The translations under genes and the position numbers were made by a program. DNA of 64,000 nt from Anderseniella sp963700895 (lineage in GTDB: Bacteria > Pseudomonadota > Alphaproteobacteria > Rhizobiales > Aestuariivirgaceae). Shown one piece after another: positions 9,523-17,584 of this stretch (position 1 is the stretch's first letter; each line of letters starts with the position of its first letter). The notes beneath the pieces were generated by a model. The model was not told the DNA's origin, did no database searches, and saw only the letters and a list, made by a program, of their open reading frames with translations. The stretch covers positions 49,033 through 113,032 of the forward strand of contig CAVOZI010000010.1 in assembly GCA_963700895.1 (NCBI GenBank). Reading direction: 5' to 3'.

Positions 9523-10398
9523 TCAAAACGCGTACTTGATCCCGGCAAAGCCTCCGGCGAGGTCATAGAAATCTGTCCAGAGATATTCACCGCGCACGAA
9601 CACCTCGACATCAGGAGACAGGTACATCGAGGCCGAAGGGCGCACGCCCACATAGTCGTTGCGCACGCCGATCGAGGCTAAGCCAAGCTCGTTGTCGTAG
9701 GCCGAGGAACCGACAACCGCGCCAAGCCCCATCGACATGTAGCGCGGCCGCACGTGGAGCACTGAAGCACCAGCCTCCCAGCCAACATTATCGCCCGGCG
9801 TGACATAATTGACCGCTCCGCTGAGGCTGCCGACGATGTACGACCCGTCCTGAAAAGGCGCGAAGTACTTGTTGAGCGTTGCCTGCCCCTGCACTTCCTC
9901 GACGCCATTGCGATAACTGCGATAGATCAGTTCGGGCACCACCACCACGCCCGCCTGCGGCCCGAAGTCCACCGTTGCGCTGCCGTTGATGTATAGCTCC
10001 GGCAGAATGCCATCATTGTCAGTGCTGGTGCCGGCCATGAGCTTCATCCGCGTCGAGGGCGTGATCGCGTAGGATAGACCTGCAGCAAAAAATGCTGCTT
10101 CTTCTTCACGCTGGACGTAGGAGGTGTCGACGTGGACACCGAAACCCTCCTCCTCGTAAAGGCTGCCCTGCAGGGCGACGAAGCCACGGTCACTGAACCC
10201 GCTGTCCACCGCATAGGCCCCGCCGGAGAGCTGGATATCGCCCTTGAGCGGGCTTGCCGGAGCCGCAGCCAGCACCTCTTCACCGGCTGGCGGCGCCGGT
10301 GGCGGAGGCAGCAGGTCGGCGGCCATCGACAGCCGGCTCGATGCCAGAATGATCGTTAGGCCAGCAAGAGCGAGGACACTCTTTCGAGGGGTATTCAT
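9523..10398 (-). CDS. outer-membrane beta-barrel protein, probable polysaccharide exporter
   Basis: A signal peptide ends around S-R-L-S-M-A-A-D, followed by a Pro/Ala-rich linker (P-P-P-P-A-P-P-A-G). The remaining ~240 residues alternate polar and aromatic or aliphatic residues in the manner of beta strands, and the chain ends K-Y-A-F with the terminal phenylalanine expected of an outer-membrane barrel. Its size and its place as first gene of an operon with a GT2 synthase suggest a YaiO-like exopolysaccharide export pore. The start is the ATG at 10398. The barrel call is firm; the export role is inferred from the operon. Confidence 0.8.
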   Translation of the reverse strand: MNTPRKSVLALAGLTIILASSRLSMAADLLPPPPAPPAGEEVLAAAPASPLKGDIQLSGGAYAVDSGFSDRGFVALQGSLYEEEGFGVHVDTSYVQREEEAAFFAAGLSYAITPSTRMKLMAGTSTDNDGILPELYINGSATVDFGPQAGVVVVPELIYRSYRNGVEEVQGQATLNKYFAPFQDGSYIVGSLSGAVNYVTPGDNVGWEAGASVLHVRPRYMSMGLGAVVGSSAYDNELGLASIGVRNDYVGVRPSASMYLSPDVEVFVRGEYLWTDFYDLAGGFAGIKYAF

Positions 10399-10492
10399 AA
10401 CATGTCCGTCCGCGTCAGGAAGAGGGGTCTGGTCTTTTGTTTTAGGCTGGACAGACTGAAAGTTTGGTTAATGGAAGCCTAGCGGCCCACCC

Positions 10493-11173
10493 TCAATCAC
10501 CCCAGGACCCCACCCAGGTGGTGATCTCGTCGACCGTGGCACGCTCTGTACGCAGCTGGTTGATCGGGGCATTGCGATCCATGTAGCCGAGCCCAATACC
10601 GCAGAACAGCATCCACTCGGCGGGTGGATTGAGATGATCGGCGATGGTCTGGTGCCACTGGGCCCAGGCCTCCTGTGCGCAGGTATGCAGGCCATGATCG
10701 CGGGCCGCCAGCATCAGGCTTTGCAGGAACATTCCCATGTCGGACCACTGCGGCGGACCCATCTCACGGTCGATGTAGGCAAACAGCCCAACCGGCGCGC
10801 CGAACAGCTTGAAGTTCTGCCGGAACTGGGCCAGGCGCCCTGGCTTGTCGTCCCGTGTAACCCCGATGGTCGCATAGAGGTCCTCACCACACTTGAAGCG
10901 CCGGGACTTGTAAGGGTCCTTGAGGTCCGGCGGATAGACGCAATACTCGGTTGGCTCACCACGCGGTGTCACCTCCATCTTGCATGCCACATCATCGAGC
11001 AATGCTTCCAGCGCATCACCTGTCACGGCGTAGAGGTGCCAGGGTTGCAGGTTGCCACCCGAAGGCGCCCATCGGGCCTTGTCGATAATGTTCCTGACCG
11101 TGTCGACCGGGACCGGATCGGGCAGGAATTTCCGGCAACTGATGCGGGACAGCAGCGCGTCGGCAACAGGCAT
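10493..11173 (-). CDS. nitroreductase family flavoprotein
   Basis: Predicted FMN-dependent NAD(P)H oxidoreductase of the nitroreductase fold, cytoplasmic, 226 residues. Visible signatures are R-I-S-C-R-K-F near residue 10 (the FMN-phosphate binding R-S-x-R-x-F motif with a Cys), A-P-S-G-G-N-L-Q-P-W near 38, and the C-terminal F-C-G-I-G-L-G-Y with N-Q-L-R-T. A longer open frame runs to 11302, but ATG 11173 is preceded by TTGGAGG at good spacing and its product begins at the conserved N-terminus. It has no operon partner. The natural substrate, whether quinone, nitro compound or other, is unknown. Confidence 0.9.
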   Translation of the reverse strand: MPVADALLSRISCRKFLPDPVPVDTVRNIIDKARWAPSGGNLQPWHLYAVTGDALEALLDDVACKMEVTPRGEPTEYCVYPPDLKDPYKSRRFKCGEDLYATIGVTRDDKPGRLAQFRQNFKLFGAPVGLFAYIDREMGPPQWSDMGMFLQSLMLAARDHGLHTCAQEAWAQWHQTIADHLNPPAEWMLFCGIGLGYMDRNAPINQLRTERATVDEITTWVGSWGD

Positions 11174-11488
11174 CCAGACCTCCAAGTTTATACAGTTGGC
11201 GAGAGACCCCAGCTTAGGGCCCTGTCCCGTGGCAGCGCAATGACGAGGCTGGCGGTGGTGCGTCGCATCGGTGGGCAGCTGCCTGGTCCGGAATCGCTTC
11301 ATGACGGTGTTGTAATGGCGCCATCTTGACCAGTCCCTGCTGCACAGGGCGGAGGCACTTGCGCCGATCGACCCGGGCTGGCATTAAGGTTATCCACAGG
11401 TTGTGCATGGCTCAGCTGATCTGGCTTGGCATGGTACGGCCGGGCAGTGAATACTCAGCACCGAGGGCAACGGGCGGCACGGGATATC
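11174..11488. other. intergenic region between divergent genes
   Basis: No gene is supported here. It should hold the promoters of the divergent nitroreductase and the 148-residue gene at 11489. It contains one perfect TTATCCACA (11390-11398), the DnaA-box consensus, but no cluster of such boxes and no AT-rich unwinding region. Confidence 0.5.
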
Positions 11489-11935
11489 ATGTCAGGCAGA
11501 CTCACCCTGGGCGAGGCGGCAAGGAAGAGCGGCATCGGTCTTGACAGCCTGATGAAGGCCATCCGCGCCGGTACCATCGCGGCATCAAGGTGCGAGCAGG
11601 ACGGCTATGTGATCCTGCATCGCGATCTTGATCGTTTCCTCGCGCAGCGCACCCGGGAGGCTGGTGGCCGTGTGCCCCCTCCACCAAGACAGGCGCCCCT
11701 GCCGCGCAACGGTCACACCGACCTGCCGGCATCGATCAGCCGGGTACGTGAAGCCTTCGGGGCCGCACCTCCACCACCCCCCGAGCCACCAACACCTGAA
11801 CCTGCGGCCCCTGCGGCCCGCAGCCTGGACCACTGGTGCGAGACCTACCTGATCGAGCTGCGCAAGGTCGACTGGTACCTGCGCAAGCTGGAAGCTGACG
11901 CTGCCTGGCTGGACGAGACCCTGACCAGGCGCTGA
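11489..11935 (+). CDS. small protein with helix-turn-helix-like N-terminus and proline-rich linker
   Basis: I do not recognise the family. The 148-residue product starts M-S-G-R-L-T-L-G-E-A-A-R-K-S-G, continuing S-L-M-K-A-I-R-A-G-T-I-A-A, which resembles the excisionase or MerR-type winged-helix pattern that reads a helper helix and then a wing (residues ~5-60). A low-complexity linker rich in P (about 70-115, with runs of four prolines) leads to a C-terminal helix, D-W-Y-L-R-K-L-E-A-D-A-A-W-L. A DNA-binding or adaptor role is inferred. The frame is open 63 bases further upstream, but the ATG at 11489 begins the recognisable domain. Confidence 0.6.
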   Translation: MSGRLTLGEAARKSGIGLDSLMKAIRAGTIAASRCEQDGYVILHRDLDRFLAQRTREAGGRVPPPPRQAPLPRNGHTDLPASISRVREAFGAAPPPPPEPPTPEPAAPAARSLDHWCETYLIELRKVDWYLRKLEADAAWLDETLTRR

Positions 11936-12010
11936 ACGGGCTGGTGCATCGTTAGCCATCCATTAACCATCTCCTCCGCACACTGCGGATCGGGACGGAG
12001 GACGCAAGCG

Positions 12011-12274
12011 ATGGCAACATCATCGGCAGTATTGGCGCGCGCCGGGCTGGGTGTGCTGGCGGATAATGATGACGCGCCGGCAACAGCAGGAATGCCGCTC
12101 GACCCTCGCGATCTGCCCGCACCGGCAGGCCGGGATCACCATGGTGACAGTACCGGCGATCTTGACCGGCTCCTGGCAGACCTTAAGGCGGAAGTCGAGA
12201 GACCGCTGCTGACGGCAATGATGCAGGACCTGCGCCTTGTGCTGCAGAGGCTCAGACTGCAGCAGCCCGGTTGA
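12011..12274 (+). CDS. unrecognised 87-residue protein
   Basis: A clear ribosome binding site (GGACGGAGGA) sits before ATG 12011. The first half is Ala/Asp/Pro-rich and probably disordered; the second half (from G-D-L-D-R-L-L-A) is a long amphipathic helix with heptad leucines. No family recognised. It precedes the cytochrome c gene by 44 bases and may be co-transcribed with it. Confidence 0.55.
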   Translation: MATSSAVLARAGLGVLADNDDAPATAGMPLDPRDLPAPAGRDHHGDSTGDLDRLLADLKAEVERPLLTAMMQDLRLVLQRLRLQQPG

Positions 12275-12318
12275 CGAAGATCAAGGCGGGCAGCGCGCTG
12301 ACGGGTCATTCTTGATTC

Positions 12319-12666
12319 ATGATCAACATCTACTTCAGGCACGCCGGTCTTTGCCTCGCCATCATCCTGGTCGCCGCGTTGCATGCCGGCCCGGCCAGGG
12401 CCCAAGGCAATGCCGACAAGGGCAAGGCATTTGTCGAGCGCAACTGTGCTCGCTGCCATGCCGTCGGGCTTGACGATGACAGTCACATGCCAGAAGCACC
12501 TGCACTGCGCTCCCTGCACACGAGATATCCGATCGACAGCCTGACTGAAGCTTTCGCCGAAGGCATCGTCACCGGTCACCCTGCAATGCCGCAGTTCGAA
12601 CTCGACATGGATACGATTTCGGACATGCTGGCCTACATCAAGAGCCTGTCCGGCACGGGACAATGA
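12319..12666 (+). CDS. periplasmic class I monohaem cytochrome c
   Basis: A signal peptide (hydrophobic core L-C-L-A-I-I-L-V-A-A-L, cleavage near A-R-A) exports an ~87-residue domain. One haem-binding C-A-R-C-H lies near residue 50 and the axial methionine is in G-H-P-A-M-P-Q-F near 90. The C-terminal helix D-M-L-A-Y-I-K-S-L is typical of small class I cytochromes. It would carry single electrons in the periplasm. A second cytochrome of the same size and plan lies at 18446-18781, about 6 kb away in the same island, and the two are probably related. No oxidase or dehydrogenase partner is encoded nearby. Confidence 0.93.
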   Translation: MINIYFRHAGLCLAIILVAALHAGPARAQGNADKGKAFVERNCARCHAVGLDDDSHMPEAPALRSLHTRYPIDSLTEAFAEGIVTGHPAMPQFELDMDTISDMLAYIKSLSGTGQ

Positions 12667-12752
12667 TCCAATCCGGTCAGGGCCCGATCATGGAATGACG
12701 GTCTCGGACGCGCCCCTTTTTCGGGTGGCGAGGGGTGCGCTGTGCTTGGAGC

Positions 12753-12784
12753 TTGTTTTGCACGGATACAATCTATAATTGTAT
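12753..12784 (+). promoter_or_regulatory. promoter with overlapping inverted-repeat operator
   Basis: TTGTTT (12753-12758) and TATAAT (12774-12779) form a sigma70-like promoter with a short 15-bp spacer. A perfect inverted repeat, ATACAAT-CTATA-ATTGTAT (12766-12784), covers the -10 box, as expected for a repressor operator. It stands out as AT-rich in a GC-rich region and lies 35 bases before the small open frame at 12820. Confidence 0.5.
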
Positions 12785-12819
12785 AAATACCGATCAATCC
12801 CCTTCTGAGATAGGTCGGC

Positions 12820-12939
12820 ATGTCCGAGCCCGCCCTGAGCAACGATCTGCAAGAGTCGTTTCAGATGGACCACGTGCCGGGAGCGCGGCCAGGCCTAGCC
12901 CCGGCAATACCCGGTCAGCCCATCCGTGATAGCCGCTGA
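12820..12939 (+). CDS. possible 39-residue protein downstream of the operator
   Basis: The ATG at 12820 opens 39 codons (M-S-E-P-A-L-S-N-D-L-Q-E-S-F to P-I-R-D-S-R). No family is recognised and the sequence is hydrophilic. Support comes mainly from the promoter and operator just upstream and from a modest purine-rich stretch (TGAGATAGG) before the start. It converges with the gene ending at 12976. It could equally be a non-coding leader. Confidence 0.3.
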   Translation: MSEPALSNDLQESFQMDHVPGARPGLAPAIPGQPIRDSR

Positions 12940-12975
12940 TGTCCATGCACCCGTATCGTGCACTGGAGTTTCTCA

Positions 12976-13482
12976 TCACCGGGCCGGCCGCTGTGCCCGG
13001 TCGCGCAGGATGTCCAGCACAACCCGGCGGCGGCGACCGGCGGCCCGCCGCTGGTAGCCTGCAAGGCTTGAGAGCTTGCGGGAGAGCCTGTCGAGCCGGT
13101 CATTGCCGGCCAGGCAAACCGTGACGGCATCCGGGTCTCCTTCATCGCGGCTGGCGTTGCCGGGCCCGTCGTCCAGGGACAGGCCGGTTCCCGGCTGACA
13201 GTCCTGGTCAAGCCCTGCTGCCTCCAGCATCTCCTGCCACAGCGTCTGCTGGACCCGGCGAATGTCCTCGACATGGGCCTGCAGCTCGGCAAGTTCATCG
13301 AGACAGTCCGGAACAGCTCCAGTTATCGCGTCCCGGGCAAAGGCGTCGCGCAATTGCTGCACCCGGGGAGACGGGCCGGCCGACGAGCCGATCCGGGTGA
13401 ACAGTCCGTGGGTGCGGGCGTTGAGGCGAGCCCCGAGACGGTCTGCAGCCGGAGATGGCCTGTTGCTGTCAGCCGCTTTCAT
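12976..13482 (-). CDS. protein with N-A-R-x-H-G-L motif, coupled to its upstream neighbour
   Basis: The start ATG (13482) overlaps the stop of the preceding gene in ATGA, so the two are translationally coupled. The 168-residue product carries R-L-N-A-R-T-H-G-L-F near residue 20, a motif of many alphaproteobacterial hypothetical proteins, followed by helices (L-D-E-L-A-E-L-Q-A-H-V-E-D-I-R-R-V-Q-Q) and a basic tail. No function is known to me. The following coupled gene has a similar helical segment, so the pair may form a complex. Confidence 0.6.
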   Translation of the reverse strand: MKAADSNRPSPAADRLGARLNARTHGLFTRIGSSAGPSPRVQQLRDAFARDAITGAVPDCLDELAELQAHVEDIRRVQQTLWQEMLEAAGLDQDCQPGTGLSLDDGPGNASRDEGDPDAVTVCLAGNDRLDRLSRKLSSLAGYQRRAAGRRRRVVLDILRDRAQRPAR

Positions 13483-14393
13483 TGGAGACCCGATGCCCTG
13501 GTATTTGCCGCTGGCTGGCAGGCTTTTGCCGAGTTCGACAGGGCCGTGTTGGATGATGCCGAACGAGCCAATGCCGTGTCCACAACCGCAGTATTGGCCC
13601 GCGCCATGCCAACCCCGGCCAAGGCGGGTCTGAGCCCATTCGCTGCAGCCGTATTGGCGGCGATTGAAGAGTTGGAGGCAGCCAGGTTGGCGGTCATGGT
13701 CGTGTTGGCGTCTGGCCGCACAGTCAGAATCCCGGCAGCCGTCGGGCACGGGATCTCCGCTATGGCCTCATTGCTTCGCTGCTGCAACAACATCGCCTTT
13801 GCCTGACCGATGAACACATAGTCCTTGAACAGGGCCTGTCGCTGCCGTTCGCACAGATGGGTCATTTGCTCAAGCCGGGTGTAACTCGCCATTACCCTGT
13901 CGATGGCAAGGGCATGCAACCCGGCCCAGGAGAGCTGATTCATATCCATCAGCACGTTTTCAATGACGTCGGCTGCTGCCTGGTCACCCGCCAAGGCGTT
14001 CAGCATCATGACGATAGCCATTGCCTTTGCCTCGCCGAGGGTTTCAATCTTCAAGTCATTGTGGTGTTTGTTCGCAAACAGGATGACCGACAATTCCTCG
14101 CTGCCGACCTCAATCAGGGCCCGTTGGACAAGGTCGACCTGCGCCTGTCGCAAACGCCGGATCTGCCACGTGTTGTAGACCACATCCTCGATGTAATGAG
14201 CCTCCAGCACGCTTTCGGGCCTGAGTTCGTTGAACAGTTCGCGCTGCAGCATCGTGTAGTGCTCGTCCGGCTCCGTCGTCAGCACCGGCGGACTGGCAAG
14301 GCAAGGAAGATAGCGGTCCAGGTAATCAGCGCCCGATCCGGGCCCCAGCACCGATTGACCAGATATGGTCTGCTTTGGATTGTTGGTATTCAT
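13479..14393 (-). CDS. 304-residue helical protein with Ala/Asn/Thr-rich tail, paralogue of the gene at 14826
   Basis: Start ATG 14393 follows an AGGAG at ideal spacing. The N-terminal third (E-L-R-P-E-S-V-L-E-A-H-Y-I-E-D, then Q-I-R-R-L-R-Q-A-Q) resembles the helical region that often follows N-A-R-x-H-G-L proteins. The middle third aligns with the gene at 14826: shared features are Q-L-S-W followed by L-x-A-L-A, then Y-x-x-L, an R-Q-x-A-L or R-Q-E-A-L helix, and S-N-E-A-x-A-E. The last ~75 residues are low-complexity A/N/S/T. No family name is known to me; the protein appears soluble. Confidence 0.7.
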   Translation of the reverse strand: MNTNNPKQTISGQSVLGPGSGADYLDRYLPCLASPPVLTTEPDEHYTMLQRELFNELRPESVLEAHYIEDVVYNTWQIRRLRQAQVDLVQRALIEVGSEELSVILFANKHHNDLKIETLGEAKAMAIVMMLNALAGDQAAADVIENVLMDMNQLSWAGLHALAIDRVMASYTRLEQMTHLCERQRQALFKDYVFIGQAKAMLLQQRSNEAIAEIPCPTAAGILTVRPDANTTMTANLAASNSSIAANTAAANGLRPALAGVGMARANTAVVDTALARSASSNTALSNSAKACQPAANTRASGLQ

Positions 14394-14825
14394 ATGCACT
14401 CCTGTAATTGTTTTCGGCAATAGGCCGCACAGAAAGGTCTGACGCCCTGCCTGACAGTGGTATTTAGTGATCTCGACGGTTCCAGCATCCGTCTCGCTCG
14501 GGAATGCGTTGCCAAACGCATCCTGTGCCGTTTTGCGCGCCGCAACCGGGGCTGACAGCCGGTATCGCCGTCACAGTGCACGTGTCCACAAGGGGCAGGA
14601 TCGGCCGAGCAGGCGCCTGCAGCAATGGCGTCGATGCACGCAGCGCTTTCACAAGGGCATGATGGGCGCGCCGGGCAGATCACAGCCCTGCCCTGAACAT
14701 CCCGCAGGGGGCCGGTAGTGCGCCGATCACTGTCGCGTCCGGCCCAGCCGGGCATGGCCGAGGCAGGCCAGACAGTTCCTCTAGCCTGATTGCAACCGGG
14801 GTGCCGCCTGGTCATGAACCCGATG
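14394..14825. other. intergenic region, no gene seen
   Basis: About 430 bases separate two paralogous minus-strand genes. An open frame exists on the minus strand, but its cysteine- and arginine-rich product shows no pattern of a folded protein and lacks a convincing start, so it is left out. The part near 14394 should contain the promoter of the 304-residue gene. Confidence 0.4.
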
Positions 14826-15317
14826 TCAGCCGACATCCAGTGGCGCCGTGTTGGCCCCAGTGATTTCTGCTGCCACCGTGAGGAAAGCAGAGGGACTGGT
14901 TGACGATGGATAGAAGCGCGAGGCTACAACGGGTGGCATGCAATGCACTTCTGCAAACGCCTCGTTGCTCAACTCCTCTAGAAATCTCGCCATTTCCGGG
15001 TCTATCGCCTCACAGTGCGCCAACGCCTCCTGCCGCCAGCTTTCTAGCCCTGAGACATAACGTTGGAGACTGTCATAGTCTTCATCCTCTGCCAGATCCT
15101 CTAGAGCAAGGGCATACAGATCCTCCCATGAGAGCTGCAGCGCACGCTCGAGCAAATCCTCGACGAGGTCGACAAAACATGGCTCTTCCGACAGGGCTTC
15201 GGACAACAACACTGCCGACATTAACCTTGCTTCAAAAGCCGTCTGGCAATTCCCGAAAATCGGACCGTTGTCCTTGAGACCAAATTCCTCAAGTGCATCA
15301 ATAGCGATGTGATACAT
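14826..15317 (-). CDS. acidic helical protein, shorter paralogue of the 304-residue gene
   Basis: The 163-residue product (ATG 15317, M-Y-H-I-A-I-D-A-L-E-E-F-G) is strongly acidic. It aligns over ~100 residues with the neighbour at 13479-14393: F-E-A-R-L-M-S-A-V against E-A-K-A-M-A-I-V, then the V-E-D or I-E-N helix, Q-L-S-W, the Y-x-x-L helix and S-N-E-A-F-A-E-V-H-C. Tandem paralogues with such divergence point to an old duplication. No membrane segment or catalytic motif is visible and the function is unknown. Confidence 0.7.
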   Translation of the reverse strand: MYHIAIDALEEFGLKDNGPIFGNCQTAFEARLMSAVLLSEALSEEPCFVDLVEDLLERALQLSWEDLYALALEDLAEDEDYDSLQRYVSGLESWRQEALAHCEAIDPEMARFLEELSNEAFAEVHCMPPVVASRFYPSSTSPSAFLTVAAEITGANTAPLDVG

Positions 15318-15672
15318 GGCACCTCTGACCGCCTCACCCGGGGAACCCGTGGTGTTGCGGCCGGCGCGCGCCACTCACCTGCATGCATCAGCACGGGGGC
15401 AGCCGAAGGGATTGGTGTCAGAGGGTATTGAGGACGCGAAGCAGCATCAGGCGATCATTGCAGGCGCTGGAGCCCACCCCGCCATCGAGCTGACAGAACA
15501 GCCATTCAGAACTTGAGACGGGATACGCGTCGCGGAAGGTTGCGGAAACAACACTGCCGCATGCCTCAGATTGGCATGCAGAGGCCCGGTTTCAAGACTG
15601 CTCAGGCAGACCGGTGCATGCGGCGAACTGTAGCCGGATAACCGCAAGTCAGGTGTGCGGACAACCGGACCC
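15318..15672. other. intergenic region, no gene seen
   Basis: About 350 bases with short overlapping open frames on both strands, none with a ribosome binding site or recognisable product. It separates two minus-strand genes and probably holds the promoter of the 163-residue gene. Confidence 0.4.
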
Positions 15673-15900
15673 TTACGCCGCAACGGGTGCGAAGTCCGCC
15701 TCCAGCAGGCTGATATGGCTGGCAATCTCTTCCAGCGTGACATAGCTGCCATCAGCCGGATACTCGGCGTACGGCCATCCGAACGGGGCGACTAGCCGGA
15801 AACCGCCTTCGCCGTTGCCCTGGAGATCCAGCTGGTAAGCGAGGAAGGCGCAGGCGCGCAGTTCATCCACGCGATACACCTTGTTGTTTTCAAGCGACAT
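15673..15900 (-). CDS. unrecognised 75-residue protein
   Basis: The product (M-S-L-E-N-N-K-V-Y-R-V-D-E-L-R to A-D-F-A-P-V-A-A) has the composition of a small folded soluble protein, with aromatic and charged residues well spread. Its start overlaps the end of an open frame that runs through the tandem duplication just upstream (ATGTCGCTTGA carries both stop and start), so translation from that leader is possible. No family recognised. Confidence 0.5.
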   Translation of the reverse strand: MSLENNKVYRVDELRACAFLAYQLDLQGNGEGGFRLVAPFGWPYAEYPADGSYVTLEEIASHISLLEADFAPVAA

Positions 15901-15901
15901 T

Positions 15902-16129
15902 GCAGTATTCCATGACTTGTCTGTCTGAAGCTCGCCCCGCTGCCCCGGTTATCCGGCAGAGAGCCAGCAGTTCATATGGCTGATGCGCATGACTGAAGCA
16001 TGACGGGTCCAGAACGCAGTATTCCATGACTTGTCTGTCTGAAGCTCGCCCCGCTGCCCCGGTTATCCGGCAGAGAGCCAGCAGTTCGTATGGCTGATGC
16101 GCATGACTGAAGCATGACGGGTCCAGAAC
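15902..16129. repeat. 114-bp perfect-length tandem duplication, one mismatch
   Basis: Copy 1 is 15902-16015 and copy 2 is 16016-16129. They differ at one base (TTCATATGG against TTCGTATGG). As 114 is divisible by three, a minus-strand open frame (16198-15890, 102 codons) runs through both and would encode a 38-residue repeat containing D-P-S-C-F-S-H-A-H-Q-P-Y-E. Whether that frame is translated is unclear. The near identity shows a recent duplication of the region upstream of the 75-residue gene. Confidence 0.95.
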
Positions 16130-16944
16130 AAAGTCCTTTTGGCAACCGTCACCCCTGACAGCGCCAGTAAACCGGTTGGATTGAGGCCAATCTGCCAAGC
16201 CACCCCGGCGAAATTAACGATAACTCGAAACAACCGCTGTCTGGGACGTCGAATCTGGCGCAATATGGAAAAGCCGGCCCGGACTGAGAGAGATTGCCGT
16301 CCCTGCTCGTCCGGACCGGTAGGCCCCGTAGCCGTCAAGACAAGCCGCACGCGACTTGATGTGCTAAGGGGTCACCTCTTCTTTCGCTGGTTTGATCCCA
16401 GCTGTTTCAGTATGACGCGCTCCCGATGTGCATCATGTGCATTCCGTCACATCGTGAACCCGAGCAGCAAATGTTCCTGCGGTGCATTTGCTCCTGTCAC
16501 CTGTCGCGATTGTTGCCCGGCTTGTGTGAAATGCCGGTAAACAAAGGTGGTTGAGGCAAACTTAACCTCTGAAAGGCAGGTGAGACGTTTTATGCCCCCT
16601 GAAATTTCGGCTCTGTTTGGACAGCACATGCGGGTAGGCAATCAGGGCGCTGTATGACAGGATAAGCGAGCTGGCCTGGACTGGTCGCGCGGCGACACGC
16701 TACGCCAGCCCGGGCCAGTGAACCGCATCTATTTCAGTCCCGAGCGGCGGACCGCTGAAACGGTATCCGGTCGCTGGCCCGACCCTGATTTCCTCAACTG
16801 CCGGATTACTTGGCTGCAAGGATGCAGCCATCGTCCTTGCCTGCAGCCTGGTTGCTGACAGCCAGCAGGTTATAATTCGCCATAAATAACCTCACTGACC
16901 TGCTCGACAGCACTGCCCGGGATGGCCGGCGGATCCTCTCGCAG
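16130..16944. other. gene-poor region
   Basis: About 800 bases with no supported gene. Open frames on both strands give cysteine- and arginine-rich products without a ribosome binding site. No terminator or RNA gene is recognised. Confidence 0.4.
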
Positions 16945-17268
16945 TCACCCGGTGACACCGCGCCCCAAGCATTGCCGGATCGAGGTGCGCAGCACATCGG
17001 CCTCCTGCTCCGGCGGTTCACTCGGCCGCGATGGACGGGTGGCAACAGACGGTGTCGATGCAACGCACGGCACCGGCGGGTGTTGCTCAACAGGCCCCGG
17101 GGGGCGAGATAACATGCTGAGGACCCGGTCCCGATAGCCCGAGAGTATCCGGACTTGCTCCTCGTTGAGGACGCGACCTTCCGCGCACAGCCGCTCGAGC
17201 GTAGTGAGCTCCTGGTTGATCCCGTCAAGGGCCAGTTCTTCCTCGGTGAGATAATTGAGACGCGACAT
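16945..17268 (-). CDS. MSRLNY-family small protein, copy 1
   Basis: The 107-residue product starts M-S-R-L-N-Y-L-T-E-E-E-L-A-L (ATG 17268). It continues with a helical pair (I-N-Q-E-L-T-T-L-E-R-L, then E-E-Q-V-R-I-L-S-G-Y) and a Pro-rich tail. The first ~50 residues align with the gene at 20819-21100, including the identical start and the spaced I-x-x-E-L-x-x-L-E-R. The family is unknown to me. It looks like a soluble two-helix hairpin with a disordered tail. Confidence 0.6.
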   Translation of the reverse strand: MSRLNYLTEEELALDGINQELTTLERLCAEGRVLNEEQVRILSGYRDRVLSMLSRPPGPVEQHPPVPCVASTPSVATRPSRPSEPPEQEADVLRTSIRQCLGRGVTG

Positions 17269-17584
17269 GGGGCACCACTCGTCTGCCAGCACCTGTCTCG
17301 ATCTCGCAAGCGACAGGTGGATCACCGCATCTACAGCGACCCTATCGCCGGAACCGGCCGATGTCGCGCCCGGCAACAGGACAGGGTTATCAGCCTTGGT
17401 TACCGGGCCACAGGTCTAGCCGGGCAGCAACAGTACCAGACTTCGGTCAAGGCGTTAACCATCTGTTAACCGGACCGGCCCCAGCCTTCCCGCAGGGGAC
17501 GGAGTCAGCGGGCACAGCTGTAAGCGCAGCGCCACCGGCATCAGACGTCTCCATCCGGATTCGACCGCAACAGGGGACGGGCAT
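17269..17584. other. intergenic region between divergent genes
   Basis: No gene supported. It should carry the promoters for the minus-strand MSRLNY gene and for the plus-strand MerR-like transcription unit. A TTAACCATCTGTTAACC stretch (17455-17471) contains an imperfect inverted repeat of TTAAC and could be regulatory. Confidence 0.35.

Noticed and set aside
11390..11398. Perfect DnaA box TTATCCACA suggesting a replication origin
   Set aside because: Only one box was found, with no cluster, no AT-rich unwinding stretch and no dnaA, dnaN or parA-type neighbour.
15890..16198. 102-codon minus-strand frame through the tandem duplication
   Set aside because: Kept only as part of the repeat note: its overlap with the next gene is suggestive, but start and composition are poor.
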